From Paenibacillus sp. PL91 (GTDB lineage Bacteria; Bacillota; Bacilli; Paenibacillales; Paenibacillaceae): a stretch of DNA of 64,000 nucleotides. Each line of letters opens with the position of its first letter. Position 1 is the stretch's first letter. The notes under the pieces were generated by a model that saw only the letters and a list, made by a program, of their open reading frames with translations, was not told the DNA's origin and searched no databases. Below, one piece after another: positions 61,261 to 64,000 of this stretch. The stretch lies in the NCBI RefSeq assembly GCF_012935325.2, contig NZ_JABBYG020000002.1, forward strand, positions 62,001 through 126,000, given 5' to 3'. The translations under genes and the position numbers were made by a program.

Positions 61261-63551
61261 TTGCTTGCTCCAGCCTTGCGCCGAAGCTGACCGGAGAGCC
61301 TTAGCGCGTTAGCGACTACCGATACCGAGCTGAGCGCCATCGCCGTTCCTGCCATCCATGGCTCAAGCAGGCCGAAGGCAGCAAAAGGAATAATGATCAC
61401 ATTGTAAAGAAAGGCGAAGGTTAAGTTCTGCCTAACATTTCGAATCGTTAAGCGGCTTATTCTGATCGCCTCGGGGATAGCTTGCAGCCGTGAGAAAAGC
61501 AGCGTCATATGCCCAGCGCTCAGCGCCGCATCCGTCCCTTCCCCCATCGCAAGCCCAACATCTGCAGCTGCCAATGCCGGCGCATCGTTCCAGCCATCGC
61601 CAGCCATTGCGACACGCTTGCCACGGCGCTTTAGCTGCTCCACAAGCTCAACCTTGCCCTCTGGGAGCATAGAAGCATGCACGCCAGCAATGCCTGCTGC
61701 TTTGGCCACGGCAAGCGCCGGAGCCTCGTGATCACCGGTAGCGAGCAGCGATGCTACACCTAGCGCTTTAAGCTCTTTTATTGTAGCTCTTGCATTTGCT
61801 TTAACCGTATCGCTAAACGCCAATACGCCCACGCATTGCCCTTCTAGTGCGGCATAAAGCACCGTTTCGCCAGCCGCCTCACGCTGCTTGGCGAAGGCTA
61901 ATGCAGCATCGCTTACGCTCCAAGCACGTTCGTCCGCAAATTTGGCATTGCCTATCGCGAACCGTTGATTCTCAACGACCGCTTCAACGCCTCCGCCCGG
62001 CGTAAACGCAAACTCGCTCGCTTCAGGGATAACAAGCCCCAGCTTCGTCGCTTCGCGTATAATCGCAATTGCTAGAGGATGAGTTGCCTCCGCTTCGGCG
62101 GCGGCTGCCATTCGCACCAGTGAAGCGCGGCTTCCTTGCATCGCTAGCACCGCGCTAACCTGCGGCTTGCCTTCCGTTAATGTTCCTGTCTTGTCAAAAA
62201 CAATCGTCTGGATTCTCGCCAAGCGCTCAAGCGCCCCCGCTTCCTTCGAAATGATGCCTTGCTTGGCCAGCCTGCCGGACGCGATGACAAGCGAGATCGG
62301 CGCAGCTAACCCAAGCGCGCATGGACAAGCTGCCAATAAGACCGCTATGGCGCATACGAATGCTTTGCTCCAATTGCCCGGCTCAAGGAACGCTCCCCAC
62401 ATTACGACCGTAACGAGCGCAAAGACGAGCATAACCGGAACGAACCAGCTTGCAGCCGCGTCGACATTGCGCTGAATCGCCGATTTCGAGCGCTGCGCTT
62501 GCCGGACAAGCTCCTGAATGCGATTCAGCATCGTATCATGTCCCGCTGCCTTCGTGCGGATGCGAAGCTGGGCGCTTTCGTTGCGGGTGCCTGCCCACAC
62601 CGAATCGCCTTCACGCTTGGCGATCGGCAAGCTTTCCCCAGTGAGTAGCGATTCATCCATCGCTGACTGACCCCCGCATACGATACCGTCAACAGGCACG
62701 ACCTCGCCTGCTTGAACGATGACAATGTCGCCCGCCCGTACGAACTCCGTCTGAATGCGCACGACTTCTCCTGCACGTTCAACTGCAGCTGTCTGGCTTT
62801 GAAGCTTGCCATAGCCCTCCGAACCGTGCTGCGCCTTCAGTGAGGCTGAAACCTCAATGTATTTGCCGAGCAGCACAGCTGTAATGACGACAGCCGACGT
62901 TTCAAAATATAGCGGAGGCGAATGGGCAGACGACGCTGCAAGCGGACCGAGCAAGCCGTTTTGAAAAACGGCATAATGGCTGTATAAATAAGCGACGGTC
63001 GTGCCGATGACGACGAGAACATCCATATTTGCGCTTCGCTCGCGAACGGCATGATAAGCGCCTAAATAAAACGGCAAACCGATTACGAACTGTATAATCG
63101 TAGCGAGCGCGAGCTGCAGCCATGGCAGCATAAGCCATGCCGGCAATCGAGTCAGCAGCGGCTCCAGCAGCGGAATATGCTGAGCCATGCCCGTTAGAAG
63201 CGGCAGCGTGAGGATCAAAGAGACGACTAGTCTTAGCTTAAGGATTTTATGCTCCCGATGAAGTCCTTCCTTTGCCGTCTCATTCAAGAGCGCCACAAAT
63301 CCCAATTGCTTTACGCGCTCCGCAATCTGGCCGGGCCCGAGCACACCTGGCTTAAACTGCACCCAAGCCGTTCGCAGCGGAAAGCTGACAGCCGCCATCT
63401 GTACGCCATCCATTTTGCCGACTGCCTTCTCAATCCGTGCTGCGCATGCAGAGCAGCTCATGCCCTGCACCGCAAAATCTATCGTAACGTCACGTTCAAT
63501 TTCTTGATCCTGAATTGCATGCTCCAACCTTTGCACCCGCCTTCCATTCAT
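61257..63551 (-). CDS. Copper-translocating P-type ATPase
   Basis: P1B-type ATPase of 764 residues. An N-terminal heavy-metal domain has GMSCSACAARIEK (cysteines 33 and 36). Then come membrane helices, the actuator TGES loop (LLTGESLPIAKREGD), the CPC motif in LLAACPCALGLAAP, the phosphorylation site FDKTGTLTEG, the HP motif (ATHPLAIAIIREA) and hinge AMAGDGWNDAPALAAADVG. One HMA and coupling to a SafE-like gene recall the CcoI/FixI and CopA2 group that exports copper for oxidase assembly rather than for detoxification; a general CopA role cannot be excluded. The exact start is uncertain; several in-frame starts lie in the first 12 codons. Confidence 0.92.
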   Translation of the reverse strand: MNGRRVQRLEHAIQDQEIERDVTIDFAVQGMSCSACAARIEKAVGKMDGVQMAAVSFPLRTAWVQFKPGVLGPGQIAERVKQLGFVALLNETAKEGLHREHKILKLRLVVSLILTLPLLTGMAQHIPLLEPLLTRLPAWLMLPWLQLALATIIQFVIGLPFYLGAYHAVRERSANMDVLVVIGTTVAYLYSHYAVFQNGLLGPLAASSAHSPPLYFETSAVVITAVLLGKYIEVSASLKAQHGSEGYGKLQSQTAAVERAGEVVRIQTEFVRAGDIVIVQAGEVVPVDGIVCGGQSAMDESLLTGESLPIAKREGDSVWAGTRNESAQLRIRTKAAGHDTMLNRIQELVRQAQRSKSAIQRNVDAAASWFVPVMLVFALVTVVMWGAFLEPGNWSKAFVCAIAVLLAACPCALGLAAPISLVIASGRLAKQGIISKEAGALERLARIQTIVFDKTGTLTEGKPQVSAVLAMQGSRASLVRMAAAAEAEATHPLAIAIIREATKLGLVIPEASEFAFTPGGGVEAVVENQRFAIGNAKFADERAWSVSDAALAFAKQREAAGETVLYAALEGQCVGVLAFSDTVKANARATIKELKALGVASLLATGDHEAPALAVAKAAGIAGVHASMLPEGKVELVEQLKRRGKRVAMAGDGWNDAPALAAADVGLAMGEGTDAALSAGHMTLLFSRLQAIPEAIRISRLTIRNVRQNLTFAFLYNVIIIPFAAFGLLEPWMAGTAMALSSVSVVANALRLSGQLRRKAGASK

Positions 63552-63623
63552 CGCCGCTCATGCCTGTACCTCTTCCGTTAAACTATATGACGGGCAATCG
63601 AATTGCATGAATGGAACATGCGG

Positions 63624-64000
63624 CTACATGCTGGTTGGCGCGGGCAAACCCAATATTTCAAGCGCATCCTGCATCGTTTGCTTATAACGCTCAGTGAGCC
63701 ATAAGCGCAGGCTCCTCGCCTGTCCCTCCGACTTTAGAATCGGGCAGGTGGCATAGAAATGATTGAATAAAGCAGAGAGCTCATATACGTAGTTGCACAA
63801 AAGATTTGGCGCAAGCTCCTTGACGGAGGCTTGCAGCGTCTCCTGCCAATAGGCTAGATGTCTAAGCAGGCTGCGTTCCTGCAATTCAAGCTCATTGGAT
63901 GCCAATGAATCGCTAGGGATTGGGCTGCCCGAAATACCGGATTTCTTCAAAATGCTGCTGGAGCGTGCATAGGAATACATTAAATAAACGCCTGTATTGC
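63624..64000 (-). CDS. argS: Arginyl-tRNA synthetase, C-terminal part (runs off the window)
   Basis: The frame is open to the window edge, so only the last 125 residues are visible. YLMYSYARSSSIL at the edge matches the conserved YxQYAHAR region of ArgS, and the following helical bundle (LNYVYELSALFNHFYATCPIL-like segment, shown here in outline, and ALEILGLPAP at the end) is the DALR anticodon-binding domain. The tyrosine-rich AR motif differs slightly from the usual YAHAR. It is 72 bases upstream of the Cu-ATPase start on the same strand, with no clear terminator. Confidence 0.85.
   Translation of the reverse strand, partial: NTGVYLMYSYARSSSILKKSGISGSPIPSDSLASNELELQERSLLRHLAYWQETLQASVKELAPNLLCNYVYELSALFNHFYATCPILKSEGQARSLRLWLTERYKQTMQDALEILGLPAPTSM

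Noticed and set aside
1..64000. CRISPR arrays, insertion sequences, prophage or tRNA genes
   Set aside because: No regularly spaced repeats, transposase or integrase motifs, terminal inverted repeats or tRNA cloverleaf patterns were found on reading either strand.

Overview
This is chromosomal DNA of a spore-former-type Firmicute, most likely Paenibacillus or a close relative (Paenibacillaceae). The reasons are roughly balanced base composition, strong AGGAGG-type ribosome binding sites, frequent TTG and GTG starts, and a gene set typical of that family (Lin0512, a DUF3900-like protein, a DUF6376-like lipoprotein, bacterial nitric oxide synthase, cysJI, SulP, HelD). Most genes lie on the minus strand. 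I see no phage, insertion sequence, CRISPR array, rRNA or tRNA, so the window reads as core or soft-core genome.

Region 1 (about 1.7-17.2 kb, minus strand) is a near-complete purine scavenging and catabolism cluster. In transcription order it holds an amidohydrolase-type deaminase, XdhC and MocA (molybdenum cofactor maturation), a BMP-type nucleoside ABC importer (binding lipoprotein, double ATPase, two permeases), the three xanthine dehydrogenase subunits, guanine deaminase, OHCU decarboxylase, urate oxidase, hydroxyisourate hydrolase and adenosine deaminase, ending at a terminator. Together they import nucleosides, deaminate them, oxidise hypoxanthine and xanthine to urate, and convert urate to allantoin. 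A strong promoter at 14.04-14.07 kb precedes a roughly 150-nt leader of the importer genes. That leader holds nested and mutually exclusive base pairings and matches no riboswitch class I know; it is the best candidate here for something undescribed. An ADP-ribosylglycohydrolase and an unknown gene lie at the left edge.

Region 2 (17.6-35.4 kb) is a mosaic: a serine hydrolase with an MFS exporter, a DedA protein, a SulP transporter, small lipoprotein and unknown genes, a large permease, a TIMP/netrin-like surface protein, an MMPL exporter with a divergent TetR regulator, assimilatory sulfite reductase (cysJ-cysI) with its own promoter and operator-like palindrome, UppP, and a CNNM/CBS membrane protein.

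Region 3 (35.4-49.6 kb) holds Lin0512 and DUF3900-like genes, a 520-base gap, nitric oxide synthase overlapping an EcsC-family gene, a lone molybdate permease (modB), a HelD-like RNA polymerase recycling helicase, DUF1294, HrpB helicase, a phosphodiester glycosidase-like protein, CorA and a chemotaxis receptor.

Region 4 (49.6-60.0 kb, minus strand) is a cobalamin uptake and late-synthesis operon: promoter, B12 riboswitch and intrinsic terminator, then btuF-btuC-btuD-cobT-cobU-cbiB-cobS-cobD-cobQ-cbiZ, followed by an internally deleted acetyltransferase remnant. Region 5 (60.1-63.6 kb) is a copper-handling module (FixH/YtkA-like protein, SafE-like membrane protein, Cu P-type ATPase), probably for cytochrome oxidase copper delivery. 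The window ends inside argS.
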